This document shows positions 35,700 through 44,857 of a stretch of DNA of 64,000 nt, piece by piece. Numbering within the stretch: position 1 is the stretch's first letter; each line of letters starts with the position of its first letter. Source of the DNA: Thermococcus sp. JdF3 (GTDB lineage: Archaea > Methanobacteriota_B > Thermococci > Thermococcales > Thermococcaceae); NCBI RefSeq assembly GCF_012027495.1, contig NZ_SNUK01000003.1:62001-126000 (forward strand), read 5' to 3'. The translations under genes and the position numbers were made by a program. Under the pieces are notes generated by a model. It saw nothing but the letters and a program-made list of their open reading frames with translations, was not told the DNA's origin and searched no databases.

Positions 35700-36209
35700 A
35701 TGATAATCGGGAGGTTCCTGAGCCCGAACTACCACATAAGAGTTCTCAAACTCAACAAGTTCAAACCGGAGGAGATAGTTGATGGGTTCCGCCGGAGGGG
35801 CGCCCACGTCTCCGAATTCCCGAGGGACATCGATATCGAACTCGCCATAGAGTCGTTCATGGCCTCGAGCTACGGGGACTACGTTTACGTGCTGAAGTTT
35901 CCGAAGGGCCGGCTGTTCCTGGCGAGGCACACCAAACGGCTTCATGAAAAGAAATGGCCAAATTCGGGGCGCTACATCGCCCGCGATGAGAACGGACTTA
36001 AGCGCTTTCTTCTGAGGGAGGTCTCAAGGAAATCAATGGTCATTATAGAGGTGCCCCGCATTATCATCTGGGGAGCCGTGTGGTGGCTCGTCTGGAGCTA
36101 CTTCAGGGAATATCCGCTCGGAACGTTCCTGCTGTTCTTCATCGGTTTCTTCCTCGACGACCTCTTGAAGGTGTTGGAATACTCCGTCCTGGGCTACTGC
36201 AGGGATTGA
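35700..36209 (+). CDS. small membrane protein, unknown function
   Basis: A 169-aa protein. The N-terminal 110 residues are soluble and basic ([40 protein letters not shown]). The C-terminus has two close membrane segments ([15 protein letters not shown] and [20 protein letters not shown]). ATG 35700 is chosen over TTG 35691 because AGGTTGAG lies just upstream. The promoter is AT-rich (aataaatttaaattt, about 35651-35665). The end overlaps the convergent moaC by 16 bases. I do not recognise the family. Confidence 0.72.
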   Translation: MIIGRFLSPNYHIRVLKLNKFKPEEIVDGFRRRGAHVSEFPRDIDIELAIESFMASSYGDYVYVLKFPKGRLFLARHTKRLHEKKWPNSGRYIARDENGLKRFLLREVSRKSMVIIEVPRIIIWGAVWWLVWSYFREYPLGTFLLFFIGFFLDDLLKVLEYSVLGYCRD

Positions 36210-36673
36210 TTCGCTCCCTTCACCTTCTCGACCACGTGAATACCCTCTATCCTCGTGAACGGATACTGGCCATTTTCGTCCTTCTCGACGGCCTTGACCA
36301 TGTCCCAGATGGTCAGGAGCGCAACCGTTACGCCTGTCAAGGCCTCCATCTCGACGCCCGTCTTGTAGGTCGCGCGGACCTCGCAGGTGGCCTCTATGTA
36401 GTCCTCGCCGAACTCGAAGGTTATATCTACCCCCGTGAGGGGTATCGGGTGGCAGAGCGGAATCAGCTCGGGGGTTTTCTTTACCGCCAGTATTCCCGCT
36501 ATCTGCGCGGTGGCTATGACGTTCCCCTTCTTCGTCTTCCCGGATTTTATCAGCTCGATGGTTTCGGGCTTCAGCCTTATCCTGCCCTTTGCCAATGCCC
36601 TCCTAAAAACCTCATTCTTATGACCTACCTCCACCATTTTAACGCCCTTTTCATCAACATGGGTCAACTCCAT
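36194..36673 (-). CDS. moaC: cyclic pyranopterin monophosphate synthase MoaC
   Basis: A 159-aa enzyme acting after MoaA in molybdopterin/tungstopterin synthesis; Thermococcales use tungsten enzymes. The family blocks are complete: [20 protein letters not shown] at the N-terminus, [20 protein letters not shown], the active-site [12 protein letters not shown] and [20 protein letters not shown] with the catalytic Asp/Lys of [12 protein letters not shown] 36673 has GGAGGCG upstream; the longer frame to 36730 has no conserved sequence and runs through the rtcB terminator. It lies downstream of rtcB on the same strand with a T-rich stop signal between. Confidence 0.95.
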   Translation of the reverse strand: MELTHVDEKGVKMVEVGHKNEVFRRALAKGRIRLKPETIELIKSGKTKKGNVIATAQIAGILAVKKTPELIPLCHPIPLTGVDITFEFGEDYIEATCEVRATYKTGVEMEALTGVTVALLTIWDMVKAVEKDENGQYPFTRIEGIHVVEKVKGANQSLQ

Positions 36674-36689
36674 CCCAAACGCCTCCGGA

Positions 36690-36722
36690 ATGATAGTGAA
36701 TACAAAAACAGAAAAACAGAAA
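36690..36722 (-). terminator. T-rich terminator after rtcB
   Basis: On the minus strand, just after the rtcB stop, the sequence runs CTTTCTGTTTTTCTGTTTTT, a typical archaeal oligo-T termination signal, followed within 20 bases by the moaC ribosome site. It suggests moaC has a separate or attenuated transcript. Confidence 0.55.
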
Positions 36723-36726
36723 GGAT

Positions 36727-39609
36727 TCACCCCTTGGCGACGCCCATCGGGCGCATTCTCGCGACGAGCTTTGCTATTCCAGCCTGGTGGACCACATTGA
36801 CGACGTTGTCCACGCTCTTGTAGGCACCGGGAGCCTCCTCCGCAACGACCCTGAGCGATGCAGCTCTGACGTAGATTCCCCGCCTTGCGAGCTCGTTCCT
36901 CAGCCTGTCGCCGCGGTACTGCCTCGTGGCGGCCTTCCTGCTGAGCAGCCTGCCGGCGCCGTGGCAGGAGCTTCCGAAGGTCTCCTTCATCGAGCCCTCA
37001 GCTCCAGCCAGGACGTAGCTTGCAGTCCCCATCGAGCCAGGAATCAGAACCGGCTGGCCAACGTCGCGGTAGGCCCTCGGCACGTCCGGGTGGCCGGCTG
37101 GGAAGGCCCTCGTCGCTCCCTTCCTGTGGACGACGACGGTAACCTTCTTCCCATCGACCTCGTGCTCCTCGACCTTGGCTATGTTGTGGGCCACGTCGTA
37201 GACAATATGCATCTCCATGTCCTCCGCTTTACGCTTGAAGACCTCCTCGAAGCTCTCCCTGACCCAGTGGGTTATCATCTGCCTGTTGGCCCACGCGAAG
37301 TTGGCAGCGGCCTTCATCGCGCTGAAATAGCGCTGCCCCTCCTCGGTCTGGAAGGGAACGCTGACGAGCTCGCGGTCAGGCCACGGAACCCCGTACTTCC
37401 TGTTGGCCTTCTCCATTATCCTGAGGTAGTCGCTCGCCACCTGGTGGCCGAGACCCCTTGAACCGGTGTGGACCATTACCACGACCTGCCCCTCGAAGAG
37501 GCCGTAAGCCTTCGCTATCTCCTCGTCGAAGATTTTGTCAACCACCTGAACCTCAAGGAAGTGGTTCCCCGAGCCGAGGGAGCCGAGCTGTGGCGCTCCG
37601 CGCTGCTTTGCTTTCTGGCTTACAGCGTTCGGGTCTGCACCCTCCATTCTGCCGCCTTCTTCCAGGTGCTCCAGGTCCTCCTTCCAGCCGTAGCCGTTGT
37701 CGACGGCCCACTTGGCACCGTCCGCCAATACATCGTCGAGCTGGGTCCAGTGGAGCCTCACGCGTCCCTTGCTTCCAAGCCCGCTCGGCACGTTCTTGAA
37801 GAGCGTGTCCACGAGCTCCTTGATGCGGGGTCTTACCTCCTTCTCGGTCAGGTTCATCCTGATTAGGCGGACGCCGCAGTTGTGAACCACGACGCCGTTG
37901 GCTATGAAGTTGTGGGCGTCGTGGTAAACGCCGACGTCGTAGAACCTGTCGTAGCCCGGCCGGACCCTTTCCACCTTGACGACCCTCTCCGCGACGAAGC
38001 CGCCCTCGTAGCCCCTCTCCCTCGCGAACTCCTCGAAGGTCGGGAAGTCCTTAGGAACGCGGGGCTCCTTTTCGCCCTCGTAGATGGCCCTCTCCACGAA
38101 GCGCCTGTTCACCACGTCCTTGACGGCCTCGTAGGCCTTTGAGACGCTTCCGGCCTCCCTGTAAACCTTTCTGGCCGTCTCGCCCGCTTTTCTCCTCTCC
38201 TCCTTAATGCGCTCCTTGAACTTCAGGTAAGCGTAAGCCACGAGCCCCTTTGCCTTCTTCTCGGGGTCGTACTCGTAGTTTATCCTTCCAAGGAAGTTCC
38301 TGATGCTCTCCTCCCCGACGAGAGCGAGCCTGTAGGTAACGCCCTTCCTCGACTTCACCGGGTAAACAGTTGTCTTAACGCCGAACTCGGCGAGAATGCC
38401 GGCTATCTCTTCCATGAACTCCCTGAGGTTCTCCTCAAGCTCCCGGGCCTTTGACTGGGTGAGGTTTATTGGCAGGGGCGTGTTGCCCTTGAACTCCACG
38501 ACGCTTCCGTCCGAGGCAAAGAGGCCGGCGAGGAAGTTCCTCTTGACCCAGAGCGGGGCTTCCTTGATCCACCCTGGAACGGAGTAGGCAGTTTCAGCCT
38601 TCCTTCCTCTCGGCATTCCGAGCCTCTCCATGAGGAGGGCAAAGCTCCTCGACGTCACCCTGAGCTCCGCGGAAACGCTCCTCCCCTCGTACTTCCCGCT
38701 CACCGTCTCGATGCGGTAGTCCCTCTCGCGAACGTGGAGGTTGGCGTTGATGCCGAGCCTCTCAAGGTCCTTCTTGAGCTCCCTGAGGGTTTCCTCCTTC
38801 CCGTAGAAGCTCAGGTAGAGCCTGCCGTCCATCTCGCCAAGGTGGCCGTCGCCGAAGGCGAAGCCGAGTATTCTCGCGAGGGTTCCGATCTTCGGGTTCT
38901 CCCAGCGGAGCGGTAGGAGGTTTCTCTCCTTCAGGAACCTGATCGTCTGCGCGTCCGCGCCCTCAAGGTCACCCTCATCGAGGATTACCCCACTTTTCTC
39001 CTCGAACTCAACGCCCTCGAAGGGATAAACGAGAACCTCGTCGCCCTCCCTGATGTTCCCGAGGTAGACGTAGCCCTCCGGGGTGAGAACCGGGTGGTCC
39101 TCGCTACCCTCTATAACCCTCCCGGATTCTGTCACTATCCTGACGGCCAGTTCGTTCTTCTCAACTTCCCTCTCCGCCACGAAGGCAACGCCGGAGAAGT
39201 CATTGTGGCCCTCGTCTATGTCGTACACCCTGACCGCCTGGAGCCTGAACTTTTCGGGCATCTCCTCTACCCTAATCCAGTAACCGTGCTCAGTCAGCAC
39301 CTTTGAGCCAGGGGCAAGGCAGTTGATGTCGTATCCCACTCCTCCGGGACTTATGACACCCTCTTTCACGTCAAAAGCCGCAACTCCGCCAATCGGGAAA
39401 CCGTAGCCCTGGTGGCCGTCGGGCATGACGATGGAGTACTTGTAGATGCCGGGGAGCATGGCAACGTTGGCCGCCTGCTCAAGCGTCCTGTCACCGCGCA
39501 TCTTCTCGATGAGCTGGTCGTCAGCGTAAACCCTTCCCTGAACTCTCATGCGCCTGTCGAACTTGGGAATCTCCCAGCGAATCTTGTCTATCCTCCTCAA
39601 CGGGACCAT
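36727..39609 (-). CDS. rtcB: RNA-splicing ligase RtcB, intein-containing
   Basis: The precursor is 960 aa; without the 481-aa intein the ligase is 479 aa. RtcB joins 2',3'-cyclic phosphate and 5'-OH RNA ends (tRNA exon ligation, repair) with GTP and Mn2+. Family blocks: [35 protein letters not shown] (the Cys after the intein is a metal ligand), [26 protein letters not shown] and [15 protein letters not shown] with the guanylylated His. GGTGGGAAG precedes ATG 39609. It is followed upstream on the same strand by a PUA protein, an m5C methyltransferase and archease, its known activator. Confidence 0.97.
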   Translation of the reverse strand: MVPLRRIDKIRWEIPKFDRRMRVQGRVYADDQLIEKMRGDRTLEQAANVAMLPGIYKYSIVMPDGHQGYGFPIGGVAAFDVKEGVISPGGVGYDINCLAPGSKVLTEHGYWIRVEEMPEKFRLQAVRVYDIDEGHNDFSGVAFVAEREVEKNELAVRIVTESGRVIEGSEDHPVLTPEGYVYLGNIREGDEVLVYPFEGVEFEEKSGVILDEGDLEGADAQTIRFLKERNLLPLRWENPKIGTLARILGFAFGDGHLGEMDGRLYLSFYGKEETLRELKKDLERLGINANLHVRERDYRIETVSGKYEGRSVSAELRVTSRSFALLMERLGMPRGRKAETAYSVPGWIKEAPLWVKRNFLAGLFASDGSVVEFKGNTPLPINLTQSKARELEENLREFMEEIAGILAEFGVKTTVYPVKSRKGVTYRLALVGEESIRNFLGRINYEYDPEKKAKGLVAYAYLKFKERIKEERRKAGETARKVYREAGSVSKAYEAVKDVVNRRFVERAIYEGEKEPRVPKDFPTFEEFARERGYEGGFVAERVVKVERVRPGYDRFYDVGVYHDAHNFIANGVVVHNCGVRLIRMNLTEKEVRPRIKELVDTLFKNVPSGLGSKGRVRLHWTQLDDVLADGAKWAVDNGYGWKEDLEHLEEGGRMEGADPNAVSQKAKQRGAPQLGSLGSGNHFLEVQVVDKIFDEEIAKAYGLFEGQVVVMVHTGSRGLGHQVASDYLRIMEKANRKYGVPWPDRELVSVPFQTEEGQRYFSAMKAAANFAWANRQMITHWVRESFEEVFKRKAEDMEMHIVYDVAHNIAKVEEHEVDGKKVTVVVHRKGATRAFPAGHPDVPRAYRDVGQPVLIPGSMGTASYVLAGAEGSMKETFGSSCHGAGRLLSRKAATRQYRGDRLRNELARRGIYVRAASLRVVAEEAPGAYKSVDNVVNVVHQAGIAKLVARMRPMGVAKG
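37879..39321 (-). other. intein in rtcB, LAGLIDADG type
   Basis: 481 codons inserted between Asn96 and the metal-binding Cys of RtcB. The element starts [20 protein letters not shown], has a block B EDHPVLT, endonuclease motifs [13 protein letters not shown] and [15 protein letters not shown], and ends [14 protein letters not shown] before Cys+1. Acidic residues of both LAGLIDADG motifs are kept, so homing activity is possible. The site matches the known rtcB intein of Pyrococcus. Confidence 0.96.
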
Positions 39610-39670
39610 CTTCCCACCCCCACCTTAGGTGGCCCTAAGATTTATTTTAAGCTTTCGAGGGACGGAGTTG

Positions 39671-40120
39671 TTACTCGAGCCTCAGCCTCCTCTCCCCCGG
39701 CACGTAGTTTATCAGCCTCCCCTCCTTGGCCTTAGCAGAGCCAAGGTAGTAGAAGCGCCACCTGACGATGACCCAGCCGTGGAGTTCTTTGTCTTCAATC
39801 TCGACGCTCTCACCGGCCAGGTAGCGCTTGGCCCTCCCGTCGTCCAGCTCAACGACGTTCTTTGTGGCTTTCGGCCCAACGAGGAAGGAACCTTCGATGC
39901 TGAGCCTTATCCCGTCGCTCTCCACCCTGCCGAAGTACACCCCGTTTCTGTCGGGCCCCCTGATTTCAAGGGAGCAGGGCTTCCAGGCGTAGACCTTGTG
40001 ATACCTCCCGCGTATCTCATAGACAAGCTCCGGCGCATAGCCGTAGTTCTCAATGAGGAGCCTTTTGACGAGTTCGGCGTCATTTGTCCGCCCTATCTCC
40101 GCCCTCGGATTGTCGTTCAT
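39671..40120 (-). CDS. PUA-like RNA-binding protein coupled to m5C methyltransferase
   Basis: A 149-aa protein. An N-terminal helical part (NDAELVKRLLIENYGYAPEL) resembles pre-PUA regions. A PUA-like barrel follows (VVELDDGRAKRYLAGESVEI and ELHGWVIVRWRFYYLGSAKA). It starts at ATG 40120, overlapping the methyltransferase stop (ATGA), with GGAGGGAGG upstream. PUA domains in this family deliver methylases or pseudouridine synthases to tRNA/rRNA, so a role as separate RNA-binding subunit of the adjacent methylase is likely. The longer reading frame to 40234 lies inside that gene and is not supported. Confidence 0.8.
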   Translation of the reverse strand: MNDNPRAEIGRTNDAELVKRLLIENYGYAPELVYEIRGRYHKVYAWKPCSLEIRGPDRNGVYFGRVESDGIRLSIEGSFLVGPKATKNVVELDDGRAKRYLAGESVEIEDKELHGWVIVRWRFYYLGSAKAKEGRLINYVPGERRLRLE

Positions 40121-41052
40121 GCGCCTCCCTCCGGCTTTACAATCTTTGCGATGAAAAACGCCTCGGTGTCGTTGTCGTTGGGATGAATCCTCAGGGCCTT
40201 TCTCAGCTCCTCCGAGTAGGTTCTCCCCTCCCACTCGAGAACCGGCTCGCTCGTCTTAACTGGGAGCTTTATCGCCTCGAGCCTCGCGTCGGTCTTCCGG
40301 AGCAGGTAATCGACGACCTCCTCGTTCTCTATGGGGTCTATGGTGCAGGTTGAGTAAACCAGCGTTCCGCCGGGCTTGAGCGCCCTGTAAGCTGCCATGA
40401 TGAGCCTCTTCTGGATGTTCATGTACCGGACAACCTCTTTCATGCGCCACTCCCTCAGGAACCTCCATTTCTTCCGTATCATGCCAACCGAAGAGCACGG
40501 GGCATCCAGCAGGATCCTGTCAAAGCGATTCTCAAAGCGGGCAAAGTAAACGCCGTCCTTCACACTCACCCGGGTGTTCAAAACACCCATCCTGTTGAGG
40601 TTCGCTATGAGAACGTTCGCCCTGCTTATCTTGGGGTCGTTGGCGATTATGCAACCCCTGTTCTCCATGTACTGGGCCATCTGACCCGTCTTCGAGCCCG
40701 GGGCTGCCGCCATGTCGAGAACCAGCTCGCCGGGTTTGGGGCCGAGGACGACGGGGGGTATCATGGAGCTCGCTTCCTGGCCGAAGATGAGGCCCAAACT
40801 GTGCTCCGGAACCTTCGCGAGGTTGTCAACGTTGATGAAGAACCCCTCACGAACCCAGGGAACCGGTTCAAGCTCGAACTCCTCCTTAAGCCTCTCAACG
40901 ACCACATCAAGCGGAGCCTTCAGCGTGTTCACCCTTATGCTCTGCCGCAGGGGTCGGATTATGAACTCCCAGAACTCGTCCGTGTCTTCGAGCATCGAAT
41001 AGCGCTCGTAAAAGGCGGGATTGGTTTCCTTAATCCTGTCCCTCGCGCTCAT
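40117..41052 (-). CDS. tRNA/rRNA (cytosine-C5)-methyltransferase, NOL1/NOP2/Sun family
   Basis: A 311-aa SAM-dependent m5C methylase. Motif I is VLDMAAAPGSKTGQMAQYM, with the acidic IIANDPKISR loop. The two catalytic Cys motifs are LLDAPCSSVGMIRKKWRF (motif IV) and VYSTCTIDPIENEEVVDYLL (motif VI). It resembles P. abyssi PAB1947, a tRNA m5C methylase whose specificity is sharpened by archease. Here archease lies immediately upstream on the same strand (10-base gap) and the PUA gene overlaps downstream. That supports an archease, methylase, PUA, rtcB functional cluster in tRNA maturation. Confidence 0.93.
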   Translation of the reverse strand: MSARDRIKETNPAFYERYSMLEDTDEFWEFIIRPLRQSIRVNTLKAPLDVVVERLKEEFELEPVPWVREGFFINVDNLAKVPEHSLGLIFGQEASSMIPPVVLGPKPGELVLDMAAAPGSKTGQMAQYMENRGCIIANDPKISRANVLIANLNRMGVLNTRVSVKDGVYFARFENRFDRILLDAPCSSVGMIRKKWRFLREWRMKEVVRYMNIQKRLIMAAYRALKPGGTLVYSTCTIDPIENEEVVDYLLRKTDARLEAIKLPVKTSEPVLEWEGRTYSEELRKALRIHPNDNDTEAFFIAKIVKPEGGA

Positions 41053-41061
41053 GGAACCACC

Positions 41062-41490
41062 TCAGATATCCGGAACCAGCTGCGCCATCCATCGCCCGTC
41101 CGGCAGCTGTTCTATTTTCATCTCGTGGTAGGTTATCGCCTTCACCTCTTCCTTCGGCTCGTGCTTCTCGTAGTCGAGAACCTCGCCGCAGGCCTTCGCC
41201 CTGAGCCGGTAGCCTTCCCCGGCATTCTCTATCTCGACGTTAACGTCCCCAAAGACCAGACCATCCATGTCGTGAAGCACTAAAAGCTCCTCAAGGAAGC
41301 TGTAGAGGAGCGCCTCCAGGTCCTCTTCCTCGACCTCAACCTCGCGGCACTCTTTACTCTCAACTTTCTCCACATCTACCATGACGTCGAAGAGCGCCAG
41401 GGCAACCGCTTCAAATGCCTCCTCAAGGCTCTCACCGTAGCCGCGGATGCCCACATCCGCCGTGTGCTCGTAGTGCTCCCATTTCCTCAT
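41062..41490 (-). CDS. archease
   Basis: A 142-aa acidic chaperone that activates RtcB (helping guanylylation and turnover) and improves m5C-methylase specificity. The family start [20 protein letters not shown] carries the conserved His/Asp metal residues; [20 protein letters not shown] and the C-terminal [20 protein letters not shown] complete it. ATG 41490 fits the family start and has GGGGTGAGCGAA upstream; GTG 41499 is an alternative that overlaps the vapC stop. Linkage to both known partners within 5 kb is a strong contextual confirmation. Confidence 0.95.
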   Translation of the reverse strand: MRKWEHYEHTADVGIRGYGESLEEAFEAVALALFDVMVDVEKVESKECREVEVEEEDLEALLYSFLEELLVLHDMDGLVFGDVNVEIENAGEGYRLRAKACGEVLDYEKHEPKEEVKAITYHEMKIEQLPDGRWMAQLVPDI

Positions 41491-41495
41491 TTCGC

Positions 41496-41954
41496 TCACC
41501 CCACGAGGAGTATTGAGTTCAAACCCTCCTTAACCGCCGCTTCATGAAGCCTCTTATCTGCGGTGTAGAAGCCCTCGGCTCCCACGTACTTTGCGGACAC
41601 TATCTGCAGGGCGTCGGCCTGGTACAGGTGATGCCTTTCAATCAACTCCCACGCATCGGCGAGGAGCAGGGAATGGACGGGAACGACCTCCAGGACACCC
41701 AACCTCGTGAACCGCTTTACCTCGGCCAGAAAGCCTTTTTTGAGGAAGTTGAAGTCTTCCTCACTGAGCTCTCCACGTCTGAGCTTTTTGTCGAACACAC
41801 CGAGCACCTCCCCAACGTTCCAGAAGCTGAAGGCCAGCTTCACCTCGCCCCTGTAGGCGTCCCTGAAGGCTTTCCTCACGACGTCGCTTCCCTCTTCGTT
41901 CAGGTACCTCTTCAGGATTGCGCTACTGTCCAAGTAAACGCTTTTCCCTGTCAT
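41496..41954 (-). CDS. vapC: PIN-domain toxin VapC
   Basis: A 152-aa PIN RNase. Conserved acids: [17 protein letters not shown] (Asp9 region), the Glu in [28 protein letters not shown] and the last [12 protein letters not shown]. VapC toxins cut tRNA or rRNA until bound by VapB. The gene overlaps the 3' end of the antitoxin gene by 32 bases, so production is coupled. Its own stop overlaps the GTG upstream of archease, so the toxin operon runs directly into the archease/rtcB cluster. Confidence 0.9.
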   Translation of the reverse strand: MTGKSVYLDSSAILKRYLNEEGSDVVRKAFRDAYRGEVKLAFSFWNVGEVLGVFDKKLRRGELSEEDFNFLKKGFLAEVKRFTRLGVLEVVPVHSLLLADAWELIERHHLYQADALQIVSAKYVGAEGFYTADKRLHEAAVKEGLNSILLVG

Positions 41955-42183
41955 CTCTCATCTCCCTCAGGAGCTTTTCACTCCTCTCTCCCCCCACGTT
42001 GAGGGGCTCGAACCACAGGGGGATTTCGGAGTCGTCGATGTCCCTCAGAACCTCGTTTATGAGGTAGTTCATCAGTGCCTCCTCCAGCAACTTGCTGACC
42101 TCGCTCCCCTCCCTGAGGGCCAGCTCCTTGAACTCCCTCCACAGCTCCTCATCGACGTAAACGCTCGTTTTGACCTTGCCCAT
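41923..42183 (-). CDS. vapB: VapB-type ribbon-helix-helix antitoxin
   Basis: An 86-aa protein. The N-terminal strand-helix-helix ([38 protein letters not shown]) fits a ribbon-helix-helix DNA-binding fold. The charged C-terminus (residues 46-86, [20 protein letters not shown]) is likely the part that wraps the PIN toxin. It precedes and overlaps vapC. A perfect palindrome GGTAATTACC lies between its TATA box and start codon, fitting autorepression. GGTGGTGGC precedes ATG 42183. Confidence 0.85.
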   Translation of the reverse strand: MGKVKTSVYVDEELWREFKELALREGSEVSKLLEEALMNYLINEVLRDIDDSEIPLWFEPLNVGGERSEKLLREMRDDREKRLLGQ

Positions 42184-42196
42184 GCCACCACCTGTA

Positions 42197-42224
42197 GGTA
42201 ATTACCGACGTTGGTATATAACCC
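42197..42224 (-). promoter_or_regulatory. vapBC promoter with palindromic operator
   Basis: A TATA-like ggttatatacc (about 42213-42223, minus strand) is followed by the perfect 10-bp palindrome GGTAATTACC (42197-42206) at the expected transcript start, 14 bases before vapB. Position and symmetry suit a ribbon-helix-helix dimer site. Confidence 0.55.
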
Positions 42225-42239
42225 TATCGAAACCGTTAA

Positions 42240-42255
42240 TTAGACCGCCGTCTAA
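42240..42255 (+). promoter_or_regulatory. inverted repeat upstream of panB
   Basis: TTAGAC-cgcc-GTCTAA is a perfect 6-4-6 inverted repeat 19 bases before the panB start, at or just after the likely transcript start. It could be an operator controlling pantothenate/CoA synthesis. No TATA box as clear as those of the neighbours is visible; cgttaatta at 42234 is the best candidate. Confidence 0.45.
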
Positions 42256-42274
42256 CCCTTCAGAGGTGGGGAAC

Positions 42275-43132
42275 ATGAGGGAAATAACGGCGCGAAGGAT
42301 TATCGAGATGAAGGGGAAGGAAAAGATCGCGATGATAACCGCCTACGATTACCCGTCCGCACTGATAGCCGACAGGGCAGGGATGGACATCATCTTCATC
42401 GGCGATTCCCTCGGAATGGTTGTTTACGGCGAGGGGAACACGCTGAACGTTTCTATGGAGCAGATGGTCTTCCACACCAGGGCGGTCTCGAAGGCCGTCA
42501 AGAGGGCGCTCGTTCTGGCGGACATGCCCTTTGCGAGCTACGAGATAGACACCGACGAGGGCCTGAGGAACGCGGTTAGACTGATACAGGCCGGTGCGGA
42601 TGCCGTTAAGATCGAGGGCGGCTACGACCACAGGAAGCTCGTCAGAAAGCTCGTACGCATGGGAATACCCGTCATGGGGCACACAGGGCTTACCCCGCAG
42701 CGCTATCTGAGGTTTGGGGGATACAGATTGATGGGGGAGACCGAGGAGGAGATCGAGGAAATCCTCCGCGACGCCAAGGCACTGGAGAAGGCGGGGGCAT
42801 TTGCGGTTGTCCTCGAGTTCACCCTCGCGGACGTGGCAAAACTCGTGACCGAAGAGATATCAATCCCCACGATCGGCATTGGTGCCGGGCCGTGGGTCGA
42901 CGGCCAGGTTCTCGTCTGGCATGACCTTCTCGGCATCTACGAGGAGACCCCACCCTTCGTCAAGAAGTACGCCGACATCGGCGGGATGATGCGCCTGGCT
43001 ATTGAAAACTACCGGGAGGAGGTTAAGGGCGGCGCGTTTCCGGGCAGGGAGCACTACTGGGAGTTCCTCGATAAGGAGGACTTCAGGAAAAAGGCCGCGC
43101 GTGCCCTGGAGAAACTGAGAGAGGAGGATTGA
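42275..43132 (+). CDS. panB: 3-methyl-2-oxobutanoate hydroxymethyltransferase
   Basis: A 285-aa TIM-barrel enzyme making ketopantoate from ketoisovalerate and methylene-tetrahydrofolate (or its archaeal pterin), the first step to CoA. Key blocks: [36 protein letters not shown] with the metal Asp, [31 protein letters not shown] and [23 protein letters not shown] 42275 is preceded by GAGGTGGGG; the longer frame from 42170 runs through the promoter. The glycosyltransferase gene starts at the stop codon (TGAATG), so both are one transcript. Confidence 0.96.
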   Translation: MREITARRIIEMKGKEKIAMITAYDYPSALIADRAGMDIIFIGDSLGMVVYGEGNTLNVSMEQMVFHTRAVSKAVKRALVLADMPFASYEIDTDEGLRNAVRLIQAGADAVKIEGGYDHRKLVRKLVRMGIPVMGHTGLTPQRYLRFGGYRLMGETEEEIEEILRDAKALEKAGAFAVVLEFTLADVAKLVTEEISIPTIGIGAGPWVDGQVLVWHDLLGIYEETPPFVKKYADIGGMMRLAIENYREEVKGGAFPGREHYWEFLDKEDFRKKAARALEKLREED

Positions 43133-43801
43133 ATGCTGGATGGAAAACGGGTAAGCGTTGTGATTCCAGCGTACAACGAAGAAGAGCGCCTTCCCAGCGT
43201 TCTGGACAGGATACCCGACTTTATCGACGAGGTAGTGATCGTGGACGATGGCTCCGGCGATGGGACTTACGAGGTGGCACGGGCGTTCTCCGGGAAGGAC
43301 CCAAGGATAAAGGCGATTAGACTCGAGAGAAACCGCGGCAAGGGCTGCGCAATGAGAAGGGGCGTTGAAGAGGCCTCCGGGGACGTAATAGTTTTCATCG
43401 ACGCCGACGGACAGCACAGGCCGGAGGAGATAATAAAGCTCGTCGAGCCGATAGTGAAGGGCGAGGCAGACATGGTGATCGGGGCAAGAAAGGTCGAGGA
43501 GGCTGGAAAAAGGCCGCTGCACAGGAGAATCAGCAACATCCTGACGACGCGGCTTATACGCCTCAAACTGGGGCGCTATGTCTACGACACCCAGAGCGGG
43601 TTCAGGGCCTACAGAAGGGAGTTCCTTCCGGAAATAGAGAGCGACCGCTACGAGGTTGAGACTGAGATGCTCCTGAAGGCCGCAAAGATGGGCGCCAGGA
43701 TAAAGGAAGTTCCGGTGGGCATGATATACGACCCATCGAGGGAGGGCCGCTTCGGGATCAGGGACGTGTTCCGCTTCATCAGGGCGTACCTTCGGTTTTG
43801 A
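43133..43801 (+). CDS. family 2 glycosyltransferase (dolichol-phosphate sugar synthase-like)
   Basis: A 222-aa GT-A-fold enzyme: VSVVIPAYNEEERLPSVLDR, VVIVDDGSGDGTYEVARAF, the metal-binding IVFIDADGQHRPEEI and TQSGFRAYRREFLPEIESD, with a REGRFGIRDVFRF tail. It resembles DPM1/dolichol-phosphate mannose or glucose synthases without the membrane domain, and could feed the GT39-like enzyme (24808) or the AglB pathway; that link is inference. It starts at the panB stop and overlaps the convergent transporter by 23 bases at its end. Confidence 0.9.
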   Translation: MLDGKRVSVVIPAYNEEERLPSVLDRIPDFIDEVVIVDDGSGDGTYEVARAFSGKDPRIKAIRLERNRGKGCAMRRGVEEASGDVIVFIDADGQHRPEEIIKLVEPIVKGEADMVIGARKVEEAGKRPLHRRISNILTTRLIRLKLGRYVYDTQSGFRAYRREFLPEIESDRYEVETEMLLKAAKMGARIKEVPVGMIYDPSREGRFGIRDVFRFIRAYLRF

Positions 43802-44642
43802 CCTTACTTTTAACCTTTATCGCCCCCAGAGTCCCCGCAGTTATGAGGGCGAAACCAACGACGTGATAGAGGGTCAGCGTCTCCCCCAGCAGTACACTGA
43901 CGCCTATTGCAACCGCCGGGGCCGGGGTTATTATGGCCGTTGCCTTGGAGAGGTTGATGCGCTTTATCGATCCGTACCACACGAGCTGACCGGCCGCTAT
44001 CACCAGACCCTCTGCGATTACAAAGCCTGAGAACTCAAGTCCGGACGCAGCCGCCAGAGGCAGGAGAAGGAGGAATCCGAAGGTGTTACGAAGGGCCGCT
44101 ATCGTCTGAGGGCTGTAGGGAAGCCTCTTGGCTATAACGTGGCCCAGCTGCCAGAAGAGGGGCACGAGGAGGAGCAGAAGATCACCCAGCCTGAGCTCAA
44201 CCGAATGTCCGGGAACCATAATAAGAACCAGGCCCACCAGGATAACGAGAGAATACACCACCAGGCGCTTCGTTATCCTCTCCCCCAGGAGGAGCCACGC
44301 TAGAAGGAACGACCACAGAACCTCGCTCCTCGTTATGAGGGCGGCGTTTATTGCGGTGCTCATCCGGGCGCCAAAGGAGTACGCAAGATAGGCGAGTGCA
44401 GTTCCGAAGAAACCTACCAGAAACGCCGGTTTTATTCCGGCGGGATTTTCATGGATCTCATCCAGCCCCCCACTCCAGCCGACCGCTGTCCAGAGAATGA
44501 GGGATGCAACCAGGGCAGAGAGGGCAGCGAAACTAATGGGGCTGGTCGGGTTGGATTTTATAACAACCGGCTCAAGTCCATATATCACCGTCCCCGAGAG
44601 CGCCAGGGCGGTCCCCAGAGCTTCGCGCCGCATACCCAGCAT
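43779..44642 (-). CDS. EamA/DMT-superfamily transporter
   Basis: A 287-aa protein with ten membrane segments in two EamA repeats. Repeat 1 contains ALGTALALSGTVIYGLEPVV and ARMSTAINAALITRSEVLWS. Repeat 2 contains LLLLLVPLFWQLGHVIAKRL and INLSKATAIITPAPAVAIGV, ending VVGFALITAGTLGAIKVKSK. Members export or import amino acids, sugars or nucleotides; the substrate is unknown. Start: ATG 44642 with GGAG at -10, or ATG 44633. The TATA box (tttataaacc, about 44654-44663) puts transcription so close that 44633 could be leaderless. Confidence 0.9.
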   Translation of the reverse strand: MLGMRREALGTALALSGTVIYGLEPVVIKSNPTSPISFAALSALVASLILWTAVGWSGGLDEIHENPAGIKPAFLVGFFGTALAYLAYSFGARMSTAINAALITRSEVLWSFLLAWLLLGERITKRLVVYSLVILVGLVLIMVPGHSVELRLGDLLLLLVPLFWQLGHVIAKRLPYSPQTIAALRNTFGFLLLLPLAAASGLEFSGFVIAEGLVIAAGQLVWYGSIKRINLSKATAIITPAPAVAIGVSVLLGETLTLYHVVGFALITAGTLGAIKVKSKVKTEGTP

Positions 44643-44857
44643 TTGGTGCTCCAGGTTTATAAACCCCCCAGTAGTGCGCCTGAAAGCCGACCACGGGTGG
44701 ATAGTACCTGCCGCCGCGGTGCTCCAACATCCTGGATTTTGTCCAAGTATGTATTAAAACAGCAAAAATTGGGAATATTGGTGATAAAATCGTTTAAAAT
44801 CAAGACTTTGAGTCACAATGTTTAAATAGGGCAGATACTATTTTGTAAATCGAGGGA

